Part shown: positions 55,511 to 64,000 of the stretch, one piece after another
Position numbering within the stretch: position 1 is the stretch's first letter
How the letters are laid out: every line of letters starts with the position of its first letter
Assembly (NCBI RefSeq): GCF_001421515.1
Contig: NZ_LMKM01000012.1
Span: 145,588-209,587, forward strand
Direction of reading: 5' to 3'
Source of the DNA: Pedobacter sp. Leaf216
GTDB lineage: Bacteria > Bacteroidota > Bacteroidia > Sphingobacteriales > Sphingobacteriaceae
DNA: 64,000 bases
Program-made: the position numbers and the translations under genes
The notes under the pieces: generated by a model
Databases searched by the model: none
What the model was told of the DNA's origin: nothing
Seen by the model: the letters and a program-made list of their open reading frames with translations, nothing else

Positions 55511-57028
55511 TTAGCGCCAGTAAGCATTTTGGGTTAATAAACTATTTTGAGAAATAAGTCTTCTTGATATTGGCCAGTAAATGCCGCCAGAGTTAATGAG
55601 GTTCATAAATTTGGCGTCATTTTGTTTAATCTTATTGTAGCGGATCAAATCGTACCATCTAGAACCTTCGCCCAACAATTCGCGGTGGCGCTCTTCGAAA
55701 ATGACTTTGATAATATCATTGGTATTTAGTGAGTTAAGCAGTTCTATAGGGTCTTCAAATCTTCTGCTTTGTACAACAAGCAATTCATTTAAAGCACCAT
55801 TTTGATCGCCTAAAACCGATAGAGCTTCTGCCCTTAAGAGTACAATATCTTCTAACCTGGTAAAAATTAAAGCACTGGTAAAATACCTGAAGTTCGGATC
55901 TGTTCCTCCGCCCTGAATCACTTTGATTTTGCTGAAAATGGGATACTTACCGTTTAAATTTGTAAAGTATCTGCCATCATATTTCGCTTGTCCTAAAGTA
56001 TCAACGGCAAACCTTTGATCTTTAGCGATATTGAAATATTTTAAGATCGAATCTTTTGGCAGGTATATATCCGGTACTGATTTGGTCATAACCGGCTCAG
56101 CCAGGGTTAGCTCTTCAATGTGCCCTGTAGATGAGCCATCAACATGTCCGTAATCGGAGTTAAAACCAAACATTTGTCTGGTGTTTTTATTGTAAAAGAA
56201 CCCGTTAGAATTTGATAGATCACCACTTGAAGTAAAACCACCTGCACTTCTGTTATAATTATCTTCAACAAATTTGGCATATTTAGCAACATTGGTGTAA
56301 TCACCATTCCAGGCTGCTATATGGGCTAAAATGGCATAGGCTGTAACTTTGGTAGCCAAAGCACCACCCCATCTTCCTGATGTTTCATTATAATAATCAG
56401 TAGGCTGCTGCACATCACCACCACTATAAATGAATGGCATATCGGCTGCTGCTTTTAAAATTTCCTGTTCGGCCCATGCTAAAACCCTTGCCTGGCTTTC
56501 ACGTGGTTTATCGGTAAACTTACCTTCATCCGAAGAGGTTATAAAAGGTACATCTCCCCAAATCCTAACCATATAGAAATAAGCAAAAGCCCTTAAAAAT
56601 CTAGCTTGGGCAATATCAACAGTCATGTTATTGCTGGTGTAACGCTTATCTGTTTCTTTCACATGTGCTATATTTTCTAAAAAAACGTTGGCACCATTAA
56701 CAATGGCGTAAAACCTTGTCCAATCGGATAACGACTCGAGTACCGGATATGATGCATTTAAATTATTACCGATAACTGCCTTTAAATCCTGCCTTTTAGG
56801 ACTTAAAAACTCTCCTGTTCTTACATCACCATAAATCCAGTGACCGTTATTATCTGATAAAGCAGCCCTTGTTAAAGCATAAACCCCTAAAATTCCAGAT
56901 CGGGCATCTTCTACTGTATTCCAGGCATTTTTTTCGCCAACAACTCTGGTAGAATCTGTTTCTAAAGCTTTATTACAGCTCGCTAAGGCCACTATAGAAA
57001 TCAGAAGTATGTATAAAATATTTTTCAT
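55511..57028 (-). CDS. SusD/RagB-family lipoprotein, first cassette
   Basis: The ATG at 57028 gives a lipoprotein signal (MKNILYILLISIVALAS then Cys18); starts further upstream would overlap susC. The 505-residue protein shows IAQARFLRAFAYFYMVRIWG and ERHRELLGEGSRWYDLIRYN, both SusD hallmarks. Its partner is the susC gene 34 bp upstream. Confidence 0.94.
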   Translation of the reverse strand: MKNILYILLISIVALASCNKALETDSTRVVGEKNAWNTVEDARSGILGVYALTRAALSDNNGHWIYGDVRTGEFLSPKRQDLKAVIGNNLNASYPVLESLSDWTRFYAIVNGANVFLENIAHVKETDKRYTSNNMTVDIAQARFLRAFAYFYMVRIWGDVPFITSSDEGKFTDKPRESQARVLAWAEQEILKAAADMPFIYSGGDVQQPTDYYNETSGRWGGALATKVTAYAILAHIAAWNGDYTNVAKYAKFVEDNYNRSAGGFTSSGDLSNSNGFFYNKNTRQMFGFNSDYGHVDGSSTGHIEELTLAEPVMTKSVPDIYLPKDSILKYFNIAKDQRFAVDTLGQAKYDGRYFTNLNGKYPIFSKIKVIQGGGTDPNFRYFTSALIFTRLEDIVLLRAEALSVLGDQNGALNELLVVQSRRFEDPIELLNSLNTNDIIKVIFEERHRELLGEGSRWYDLIRYNKIKQNDAKFMNLINSGGIYWPISRRLISQNSLLTQNAYWR

Positions 57029-57062
57029 CTTGCTTGATGTTTCGTTAGTTCTTGTTTTCATC

Positions 57063-60000
57063 TTATAGCTCCATTTTAACACCTACAGTATATGTTCTTG
57101 GAATTGGCTGGCCATAGCCTGTATCAACGCCATCGTAGCTAACCAATTCAGGATCCTGACCGGTGTAAGGTGTGAGGGTGAAAATATTACTCACTGCACC
57201 GTACACGAAAAGTTTACTGATTTTGATGTTTTTCTTACTAAGCAGGTTGCCAAGATCGTAACCTAACGATACCTGCCTCAATTTCAAAAATGATGCATTT
57301 TCTAAGAAAAGATCCTGATCTGCGCGATAAGGAATTACCGTACTCCAAGGGTTATAAAGCGGGTATTTTGAGTAATCGCCGCGTTTTTCCCAAAAGGTAA
57401 TTTCTTTTACAGAATTGATATCTGTATTGCCTTCGCGGTTAACGAAATCAAAACGGTTGGCCATCTCCTGGTTAATTAGCTTTCTACCTAAATTAAAATA
57501 TAAGCTTGTGCCTAAACTCCAGTTGCCATATTTAAAGTTGTTATCAAAACCACCTGCAATAGTTGGTAAAGAGTGGCCTTTTAATACTTTATCATCATCA
57601 TCAATGGTATTATCGCCATTTTGATCCTGCCAACGTGGATCGCCAGCTTTTAAAGCAATTCCTTTGTATTTTAATTTTTGTCCATTAACTACCGGCACAT
57701 CCCCATCTGAAGTGTAAATACCATTATTAACCAATAACCAATATTGATCTACAGGCTGGCCAACCTTTAAAAACCTGTTACCTACAACAAGCTGGTCCAA
57801 ACCTCTAGGCAGGGCTTTCAGTTCGTTCGAATTGTGATTAAAGTTTAAGGCAGAATTCCAGGAGAATTTACTTTTGGCAATTACCTGACCGCTGATGGTT
57901 ACATCAACCCCCATATTATTAACTGACATCCCGCTTTCGATAGATTGCTTATAACCGTATTCGGCATAAGCAGGAATACCAATTAATTGGTTTTTATCGG
58001 TTTTGCTGTAAAGATCAACCGAAAGTTGGAGACGGTTTTTTAACAATGCAGCATCGGCACCGATATTAACCTGATCGGAATACGACCAAGGCACACCATA
58101 ACCCACCCAGCCAAACTGATAAGAACGGGTTAACACACCAAAGGCGTTATAGCCGGGCACGGTTAAGTTACCTGTATACCCAACAGAAGCTGTATATTGT
58201 GGCCCTTGTGCATAATTATCGTAGCTAAATGTACGCCCCATTCTACCAACACTTACACGTAATACCAAATCATCAACCAATCTGTTATCTTTCAAAAATT
58301 CATTTTTGATATTCCAGGCAGCAGAAATAGTTGGTGAGTAAAACCAGCGGCTTGTTGGTTGTGCATTTGAAGAACCATCTAAACGTAATATAGCTGATAA
58401 GAAATATTTTTCGTTAAATGAATAATCGGCTTTGCCATAAAAAGACAGTAAATTATCTTCAGTTTTATCAATAAAGCGATAAGTTAATTCTCTAGGGAAA
58501 GCAACCGGGATTAAATAATTTCCGTTATCAGAACCATCATCATTTTTAGGTTTCGAATCGAGCAAGTTGATTTTAATGTAATCGTTAACACCTTTATAAG
58601 CATAAGCGTTACTGTATTTGTAAATATCCCATTGCATAGATTGGCCTATTGCAAAATGAAAATCATGAACCTGATTAAGATTTAAATCATAGGTTACTTT
58701 ATTATCCATCATTAACCTTTGGCTAAAGCCGTAATAGTTAGAGGCATAACTGTTGCCCTGCAAAAGCGTTCTGGCATAAAAAACATCCCTGTAACCTTCA
58801 CTGTAATCGGCATTAAAGGCCGATATAACTTTAAACTTACCAAAAGTGCCTTCTAATTTGGCATATCCCTGAATGCTGTTGGTTTTATTATCATCAAAGC
58901 CTTTTGCGTATTGCTGTATATAAGAGGCATAAAAATCTTTGTTGGGAGGAAGCGGGGCGCTTAAATCAGGAAAATAATTAAGTTGTGCAAACCGATCGCG
59001 CAGGTTCCTGTTTCTATCACGGTTTAGGCGGTTTGCATTAATCATGGTAGAAAAAAGCAACCACTTAGTGGGCTTCATATTAATATTAAAAGTGGCACTA
59101 TAACGATCTATGCCGGCTTGATCGGCTACACTCTCGCTTTTAGTGTTACCCAATGCAAACCTGAAGTTAGCCCTGTCGGTACCCCCCGCAAGCGAGAAAT
59201 TAATGCCATATACCAAGGCATTTTTATAGTACAAATCCGTCCAATCTGATTTACCGCTATATACGTTGTTTAATGAATCACTTAGATATACCGGATATTC
59301 TTCATCATCAGAGTACCTGCCGTTTGTGGTATAAATATCGTAAAACCGCTGTCTGAACTCATTTTCATATCTTCCATTAATGGTATTAACAGATGGTTTT
59401 TGCACCATACCGATATAAGAATTGAAGGAAATTGAACGGTATTTACCAACTGCTGTTTTAGAAGTTAGCACAATTACACCATTAACACCCCGTGGGCCAT
59501 AAATGGAAGTAGAACCCAAATCTTTTAGTACTTCAACAGATGCAATATTATTCATATCGATACCTGCCAATAAATTAGTTGCAGGGCCGATTCTATTAAA
59601 GTCAAATTGTTGTATATCAAAAGCGAAAGGATGTTCCCTTACCAAAGGGATTCCATCAAGCACAACCAGAGGCTGTACATCATATAAATCCTTTTTAGAC
59701 AATAGCGGCATTGCAGCCCCTCTGATAAACATATTTTGTATAGAGCCCGGTTCGCCTGATGGCTCCTGAACATACAAACCAGCAAAATTGCCCTTTAAAT
59801 TTTGCTGTAATGAAATGGCTGGAAAAAGAGACAGATCTTTCGGATCTTTTTTTACACCTCCGGAAAGCTTGTTGTAAAGTGTTTTTTGCTTAATCTGGTC
59901 TAAACTGTCTTTTCGCAAGGAATCTTTCAGAGTTACGATCTTAATTTTTGTCGTATCCTGAAATGCCAGGTAATTAATTGTTAGGCCTTTATGAAGTTTT

Positions 60001-60077
60001 TTGCCCGCTGCAAAAGTCGGTAAAACGTTTAATGTAAACGCGGCAAAAAAGACAAGGCACGCCCATAAGTATCGCAT
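57063..60077 (-). CDS. SusC-family TonB-dependent transporter with reduced N-terminus, first cassette
   Basis: The 1004-residue protein has a signal peptide (MRYLWACLVFFAAFTLNVLP, then TFAAG). Instead of the usual carboxypeptidase-regulatory-like domain, residues of about 25-75 form a short charged segment with TLKDSLRKDSLDQIKQK. The plug begins directly (LQQNLKGNFAGLYVQEPSGE, then STSIYGPRGVNGVIVLTSK) and the barrel ends YTVGVKMEL. It heads the operon and has a well-placed predicted promoter. Which substrate it carries is not evident. Confidence 0.92.
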   Translation of the reverse strand: MRYLWACLVFFAAFTLNVLPTFAAGKKLHKGLTINYLAFQDTTKIKIVTLKDSLRKDSLDQIKQKTLYNKLSGGVKKDPKDLSLFPAISLQQNLKGNFAGLYVQEPSGEPGSIQNMFIRGAAMPLLSKKDLYDVQPLVVLDGIPLVREHPFAFDIQQFDFNRIGPATNLLAGIDMNNIASVEVLKDLGSTSIYGPRGVNGVIVLTSKTAVGKYRSISFNSYIGMVQKPSVNTINGRYENEFRQRFYDIYTTNGRYSDDEEYPVYLSDSLNNVYSGKSDWTDLYYKNALVYGINFSLAGGTDRANFRFALGNTKSESVADQAGIDRYSATFNINMKPTKWLLFSTMINANRLNRDRNRNLRDRFAQLNYFPDLSAPLPPNKDFYASYIQQYAKGFDDNKTNSIQGYAKLEGTFGKFKVISAFNADYSEGYRDVFYARTLLQGNSYASNYYGFSQRLMMDNKVTYDLNLNQVHDFHFAIGQSMQWDIYKYSNAYAYKGVNDYIKINLLDSKPKNDDGSDNGNYLIPVAFPRELTYRFIDKTEDNLLSFYGKADYSFNEKYFLSAILRLDGSSNAQPTSRWFYSPTISAAWNIKNEFLKDNRLVDDLVLRVSVGRMGRTFSYDNYAQGPQYTASVGYTGNLTVPGYNAFGVLTRSYQFGWVGYGVPWSYSDQVNIGADAALLKNRLQLSVDLYSKTDKNQLIGIPAYAEYGYKQSIESGMSVNNMGVDVTISGQVIAKSKFSWNSALNFNHNSNELKALPRGLDQLVVGNRFLKVGQPVDQYWLLVNNGIYTSDGDVPVVNGQKLKYKGIALKAGDPRWQDQNGDNTIDDDDKVLKGHSLPTIAGGFDNNFKYGNWSLGTSLYFNLGRKLINQEMANRFDFVNREGNTDINSVKEITFWEKRGDYSKYPLYNPWSTVIPYRADQDLFLENASFLKLRQVSLGYDLGNLLSKKNIKISKLFVYGAVSNIFTLTPYTGQDPELVSYDGVDTGYGQPIPRTYTVGVKMEL

Positions 60078-60220
60078 AGTTAATGGATCTTTAATTGGTA
60101 AAAAAAATGATTTTTAAAACTTAGTTTTTCGGAAACGGCAAGATAGGTCTCGGGTTAGAAAGACAGGTACTTCGATAGTAATAGTTAGGGATTCTCATAA
60201 AATTTAGCATTTGGTTAAAT

Positions 60221-60256
60221 CAAATATATATATACTAAATCGTTTTAACAACAAAA
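60221..60256 (-). promoter_or_regulatory. Predicted promoter of the double susCD operon
   Basis: The minus strand has TTTTGTTG (60256-60249), a 20-bp spacer and TATATTTG (60228-60221), an exact match to TAnnTTTG. The susC ATG is about 143 bp downstream, leaving a leader of about 135 nt. Confidence 0.62.
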
Positions 60257-60452
60257 TGTCATTTTTATGAAATTTTTATAAAACAACGTAATAATATTAA
60301 ATTCTATTAAAATAAATGTCAAATCGAGACATAAAAAATTAAATATTATTAATATTTGTTAATATTTTAACATCCTATAAAACAGCAGATAGTGATATTT
60401 TTGAGTCTTAATTACAATAAATTGAACAATTTTCTGTTGTTAAGCCTGAATC

Positions 60453-60471
60453 TAGTTAAACGTTTTACTAA
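60453..60471. promoter_or_regulatory. LacI-like operator TAGTTAAACGTTTTACTAA upstream of the double susCD operon
   Basis: The 19 bases are identical to 41942-41960. The site lies about 200 bp upstream of the predicted promoter, beyond the SulP gene end. The rest of the intergenic region 60078-60599 is AT-rich and I see no gene in it. Confidence 0.68.
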
Positions 60472-60599
60472 GCATTTAATAAAGAGTCCTATATCTCGCT
60501 GAACAATAGAGTGTGTCCGCTTTGCAACAGCACCATTGCTTGTTACAGTATTATTGCCACATCAGTATTCTTTTATGGTTTAAAATGACTTATAAGCGA

Positions 60600-62135
60600 T
60601 CATTTTTCTGTAGCAACCCGGTAAACCGGATCTTCAATAATATTTACCTGGATAATTTCGCCGGCATTTTTAAGTAAACGTTTACAATCATTACTCAGGT
60701 GCTTCAATTGCAGCTTCTTATTTGCATGGCTATATTTTTCGGTAAGTTTATTTAAGGCATCAATGCCCGACATATCGTAAATTCTACTGTTTTTAAAATC
60801 TATAACAACAAAAGCAGGATCTTGAGCAACATCGAAAAGCTCATTAAAATTGGCCACCGATCCAAAAAACAATGGTCCGTATATCTCATAGTGCTTTACG
60901 CCATCGGCATCAATGTGCTTGCCCGCCCTTATCCTTTTAGAACTTTCCCATGCAAAAACCAGCGCAGAAATAATTACCCCGATTAATACGGCCAGTGCAA
61001 GGTTATGCAACCAGATGGTAATTACCGCAACCAAAATGCCGATCACAATATCTTGCCTGGGCATCTTATTAATTACCTTAAAACTCATCCATTCAAAGGT
61101 TCCGATGGCAACCATCATCATTACCCCTACTAATGCAGCCATAGGCACGCGATCGATTACAGGCGCACCTACCAATATAATGATCAGAATGGTAATGGCA
61201 GCAACAATACCCGATAACCTGGCCCTTGCCCCTGCCGAAAGGTTAACCAATGTTTGCGCAATCATTGGGCAGCCCCCCATGCCGGTAAAAAAGCCATTTG
61301 CAATATTTGCTATACCCTGTGCTATGCTTTCTCTGTTACGGTTCCCTTTCGTTTCTGTAATTTCATCAACCAGGTTTAAGGTAAGCAATCCTTCAGTTAA
61401 GCCTACACCTGCCATAATGAGTGCGTATGGAAAAATTATTTTAAGTGTATCCATGTTAAATGGAACTAGAGGAATATGAAATGGCGGAAAACCTCCTTTA
61501 ACTGATGCAATATCTTTCACCAATTTGGTATCGATTCCGAAACCTAAAACAACAATAAAAACCAAAATAATGGCCACTAAAGATGCAGGAATAGCTTTGG
61601 TTATTTTTGGGAGGATAACTACAATTGCAACAGTAAGCAGCACTAAAGCCAACATGATATATAAAGGTGTGCCGCTTAACCATTCTACTTTACCATTAAC
61701 CATGGTTTTAAACTGTTCTAACTGCGACATAAAAATAATTACCGCCAAACCGTTCACAAAGCCGAACATTACAGGCTGCGGAACGAGCCGCACAAATTTG
61801 CCAAGTTTAAATAAACCCACTAAAATCTGGATTGTACCGGCAAGCGCCACTGCGGCAAAAACGTATTCTATGCCTTGGGTTTTCATTAAAGCAATAAGCA
61901 CAATTACAGTAGCACCCGCACCACCCGAAACCAAACCTGGCCTGCCACCCAAAACTGCAGTTACCAGGCCCATAATAAATGCAGCGTACAAACCTGTTAA
62001 TGGCGGAAAACCAGCAAGAATAGCAAATGATAACGATTCGGGAATCATCGTCATGGCTACAGTTAAGCCTGCAAGTATTTCAGTTTTGTAATCTATTTTC
62101 TTCGAAAAATCGAAAAGTTGCAGGTAGGGTTTCAT
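60600..62135 (-). CDS. SulP-family anion transporter with STAS domain
   Basis: The 511-residue protein has the SulP signature near the start (EILAGLTVAMTMIPESLSFA), 10-14 membrane helices up to about residue 390 and a C-terminal STAS domain (about 410-505, FVVIDFKNSRIYDMSGIDAL). SulP proteins import sulfate, bicarbonate or other anions across the inner membrane, usually with sodium or proton. No sulfate assimilation or carbonic anhydrase gene is adjacent, so the substrate cannot be fixed. Confidence 0.94.
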   Translation of the reverse strand: MKPYLQLFDFSKKIDYKTEILAGLTVAMTMIPESLSFAILAGFPPLTGLYAAFIMGLVTAVLGGRPGLVSGGAGATVIVLIALMKTQGIEYVFAAVALAGTIQILVGLFKLGKFVRLVPQPVMFGFVNGLAVIIFMSQLEQFKTMVNGKVEWLSGTPLYIMLALVLLTVAIVVILPKITKAIPASLVAIILVFIVVLGFGIDTKLVKDIASVKGGFPPFHIPLVPFNMDTLKIIFPYALIMAGVGLTEGLLTLNLVDEITETKGNRNRESIAQGIANIANGFFTGMGGCPMIAQTLVNLSAGARARLSGIVAAITILIIILVGAPVIDRVPMAALVGVMMMVAIGTFEWMSFKVINKMPRQDIVIGILVAVITIWLHNLALAVLIGVIISALVFAWESSKRIRAGKHIDADGVKHYEIYGPLFFGSVANFNELFDVAQDPAFVVIDFKNSRIYDMSGIDALNKLTEKYSHANKKLQLKHLSNDCKRLLKNAGEIIQVNIIEDPVYRVATEK

Positions 62136-62197
62136 TAATGAATGATATTAGCAAATTGCAAATATCGAAATAATAAGCACAATAGCCTTATTATTGG

Positions 62198-62611
62198 CTA
62201 CGCATTGTGGGTAAGTTCAGCAAGCTGCTCCTCATCCTTAAAAGTGTAACAGCTCTTGTCGTGATCAGCATTTCCTGAAATTGGATTTATACGATGCTGA
62301 AAATTGCTTCCCCAAATTTCCAATGCTTTAAAAACATCAGTCAGCCTTTTACCCGATTCGGTAAACGAATATTCCACCTTTGGCGGTACCACGGGATAAA
62401 TTTTCCGCTCCACAATCTGATCTTCCTCCAACTCCCTCAATTGCTGGGTAAGCATTTTTTCCGTTATGCCTGCTACACTACGGTGAAGTTCTCCATATCT
62501 TTTCGGACCCGACAAAAGCCTATTCAAAATAGTTAGTTTCCATTTACCGCCAATTACATTCAGCGCCGCTTCCATTGAGCAGGAGTAATAGGCTTGTCTT
62601 TTCTTTGTCAT
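62198..62611 (-). CDS. HxlR-family winged-helix transcriptional regulator
   Basis: The 137-residue protein has the HxlR core: CSMEAALNVIGGKWKLTIL with the conserved Cys12 region, the RYGELHRSVAGITEKMLTQQ recognition segment and the wing VPPKVEYSFTESG. Some family members sense electrophiles through the N-terminal Cys. It is divergent from a short-chain dehydrogenase gene, with a direct-repeat site between them, which makes that gene its likely target. Confidence 0.94.
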   Translation of the reverse strand: MTKKRQAYYSCSMEAALNVIGGKWKLTILNRLLSGPKRYGELHRSVAGITEKMLTQQLRELEEDQIVERKIYPVVPPKVEYSFTESGKRLTDVFKALEIWGSNFQHRINPISGNADHDKSCYTFKDEEQLAELTHNA

Positions 62612-62661
62612 ATAAAAATTTCGATGCAGGTGTTTAAAGAATCTCGGACCATTTCGTACTA

Positions 62662-62693
62662 AAAAGTGCGTACCGAACCAAAAAGTACATACT
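62662..62693. promoter_or_regulatory. Direct-repeat operator candidate between hxlR-type and SDR genes
   Basis: AAAAAGTGCGTAC (62662-62674) and AAAAAGTACATAC (62681-62693) differ at two positions and are spaced 19 bp apart. GTAC-type half sites are known for HxlR regulators, and the position between the divergent genes fits. Confidence 0.55.
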
Positions 62694-62744
62694 TGATGGG
62701 TGGTATAATTAGCCGTCTCTTTGACCTATTAAAACATAAAGATA

Positions 62745-63500
62745 ATGAAAAAATTAGCAGGAAAAACCGCAATCATCACAGGTGGAAATAGCGGTATAGG
62801 TTATTCAACAGCAGCAGAGTTTTTAGCTCAGGGTGCTAAAGTAATCATCACAGGCAGAAATGAAAAATCGGTAAAAGATGCCGTTGCTGCACTGGGAGAA
62901 AATGCATTCGGAATAGTTTCTGACAGCGCCTATATGGAAGAAATTACAAAATTGGCAGAACAGGTAAAAACGATAACAACCACATTAGATATTATTGTGG
63001 TAAACGCAGGTATTGGTAAATTTAATTCATTGGCAGATATGACAGAGCAAATGTTCGATGAAATTATGAATATCAACTTTAAAGGTGCCTATTTTAGCTT
63101 GCAGCAATTATTGCCTTTAGTTAACAACGGCGGTTCTATTATTTTAAATACTTCGATAAATGCACATATCGGCATGGCTGGTGCTACCGTTTATGCTGCA
63201 AGCAAATCGGCATTATTAACTTTAGCAAAAAATCTATCTGCAGAATTAACTTCCAGAAAAATAAGGGTAAATGCGGTTAGTCCTGGCCCTGTTGGCACAC
63301 CCTTGCATACCAGCGAAAAACTTGGCTTAAGTGAAGAAGATTTGCAGCAAATGGGAGAGCATTTGGTAAAACAGATCCCCGTAGGCAGATTCGGACAAGC
63401 AGAAGAAATTGCTAAAACAATTGCTTTCTTTGCTTCTGATGACTCATCATTTATTTTGGGATCAGAACTCATCGCAGATGGTGGTATGTATAATTTATAA
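62745..63500 (+). CDS. Short-chain dehydrogenase/reductase (classical SDR)
   Basis: The 251-residue protein has the cofactor motif TGGNSGIG (residues 12-19), NAG (87-89), catalytic Ser137, and the YAASK motif with Tyr150 and Lys154. It is a typical Rossmann-fold NAD(P)H oxidoreductase; an Arg (GRNEK, 37-41) after the second strand suggests NADPH. The substrate is unknown. Divergent HxlR gene and operator suggest induction by a reactive compound. Confidence 0.93.
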   Translation: MKKLAGKTAIITGGNSGIGYSTAAEFLAQGAKVIITGRNEKSVKDAVAALGENAFGIVSDSAYMEEITKLAEQVKTITTTLDIIVVNAGIGKFNSLADMTEQMFDEIMNINFKGAYFSLQQLLPLVNNGGSIILNTSINAHIGMAGATVYAASKSALLTLAKNLSAELTSRKIRVNAVSPGPVGTPLHTSEKLGLSEEDLQQMGEHLVKQIPVGRFGQAEEIAKTIAFFASDDSSFILGSELIADGGMYNL

Positions 63501-63505
63501 TAAAC

Positions 63506-63543
63506 AATTGAACCAGAGGATATTTCCCCTGGTTCAATTTTAA
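63506..63543. terminator. Bidirectional terminator between convergent SDR genes
   Basis: AATTGAACCAG (63506-63516) pairs perfectly with CTGGTTCAATT (63529-63539), followed by TTTAATT on the plus strand and a T-rich tract on the minus strand. It serves both genes that end here. Confidence 0.82.
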
Positions 63544-64000
63544 TTAACCTGGAATAATACCATTACGTTTCAATTCATCAAACAAACTAAAAAACATTTT
63601 TTCGGTTTCCACATACTCATGAAAACCCATCCGCCGCGCTTTGGTTCCATCAGAAAAGAAATCATAATCCCATGAAAAAACAAAATCGCCAAACGGCCAA
63701 GAGGATACCGACGAATAATGGTGTTTAGCCAGGCCGTATTTTTCCTGCATCTGCGTCCATAAAGTCAATTTATCAGCCATAACTATTGTAAGAGGCATTT
63801 GGAGCGGTGGCGCGACTTCCATTTTAAAATAAGCGGCAATTTTTGGCCAGAGATCATTCCAGCGGATCAGATCGCCATTTGTAATGTTAAATGCCTGATT
63901 GGCGCATAAAGGATTTGTAGCTGCCCAAACTGTGGCCTTTGCCAATAAGCCAGCATCGGTAATATCCAAAAGTTTATCGTAGGCACCCAACTTACCAGGG
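63544..64000 (-). CDS. NAD(P)-dependent SDR-type reductase of the PRISE/epimerase group, C-terminal part
   Basis: The frame is open to the window's right edge, so the start is outside. The roughly 152 visible residues match the C-terminal substrate domain of PRISE-like reductases (progesterone 5-beta-reductase/iridoid synthase group): AATNPLCANQAFNITNGDLI, then WPKIAAYF, and the ending MGFHEYVETEKMFFSLFDEL. The cofactor-binding half is not seen. It is convergent with the SDR gene, so not in one operon with it. Confidence 0.82.
   Translation of the reverse strand, partial: PGKLGAYDKLLDITDAGLLAKATVWAATNPLCANQAFNITNGDLIRWNDLWPKIAAYFKMEVAPPLQMPLTIVMADKLTLWTQMQEKYGLAKHHYSSVSSWPFGDFVFSWDYDFFSDGTKARRMGFHEYVETEKMFFSLFDELKRNGIIPG

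Noticed and set aside
60913..62091. Two 188-codon plus-strand frames opposite the SulP gene
   Set aside because: They lie entirely within a clear SulP coding sequence on the other strand and have no recognisable family features.
63544..63990. Complete 148-residue protein starting at 63990
   Set aside because: The first codon would be TTG, and the frame stays open to the window edge; the family has a cofactor domain before this part.

Overview
The window looks like a chromosomal segment from a Bacteroidota species, most likely Sphingobacteriaceae and Pedobacter-like. Supporting signs are an AT-rich sequence, five SusC/SusD-type gene pairs or partners, lipoproteins with Cys-Lys-Lys after the lipobox, Bacteroidota-type promoters (TTTG / TAnnTTTG) in place of Shine-Dalgarno-led starts, DUF2723 membrane proteins, and several families of short palindromic intergenic repeats. 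Genus is inferred from gene content, not from a marker gene. I saw no rRNA, tRNA, CRISPR array, insertion sequence or prophage.

Layout. 1-4670: two tandem DUF2723 (protein O-mannosyltransferase-like) genes, the first cut by the window edge. 4700-8715: direct repeats, accA, a cluster of palindromic repeats, a secreted S10 serine carboxypeptidase, and a small XRE regulator with an apparent frameshift. 9115-18758: a GH20 hexosaminidase locus with SusD, an STN-type SusC, a FecR anti-sigma factor and an ECF sigma factor. 18872-36786: a starch/maltodextrin utilisation locus (SusC, SusD, SusE, periplasmic GH13, beta-phosphoglucomutase, GH65 maltose phosphorylase, second GH13, MFS transporter, surface GH13 lipoprotein, LacI regulator). 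37069-38897: a receiver-only response regulator and DNA polymerase IV. 39415-60077: a large cluster of twelve same-strand genes made of a glutaminase-family (DUF4965) protein plus two complete SusC-SusD-fasciclin cassettes and a set of surface lipoproteins. 60600-64000: SulP transporter, divergent HxlR regulator/SDR pair, and the 3' end of a second SDR-type gene.

How they work together. The starch locus is phosphorolytic: SusCDE and the surface amylase bind, cut and import maltodextrins, the periplasmic GH13 enzyme trims them, the MFS protein carries maltose across the inner membrane, and maltose phosphorylase plus beta-phosphoglucomutase give glucose and glucose 6-phosphate. Two perfect LacI-type palindromes lie upstream of its predicted promoter. 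The GH20 locus combines sigma/anti-sigma transenvelope signalling with CAAACGTTTG palindromes on both sides of the enzyme gene.

The best candidate for something undescribed is the 42-60 kb operon. It has two SusCD pairs and seven accessory surface proteins but no recognisable glycoside hydrolase. One accessory protein has an alkaline-phosphatase-like domain whose metal ligands appear to be replaced. An identical 19-bp AACGTT-centred site lies upstream of this operon and of the neighbouring DUF4965 gene, suggesting one regulon.
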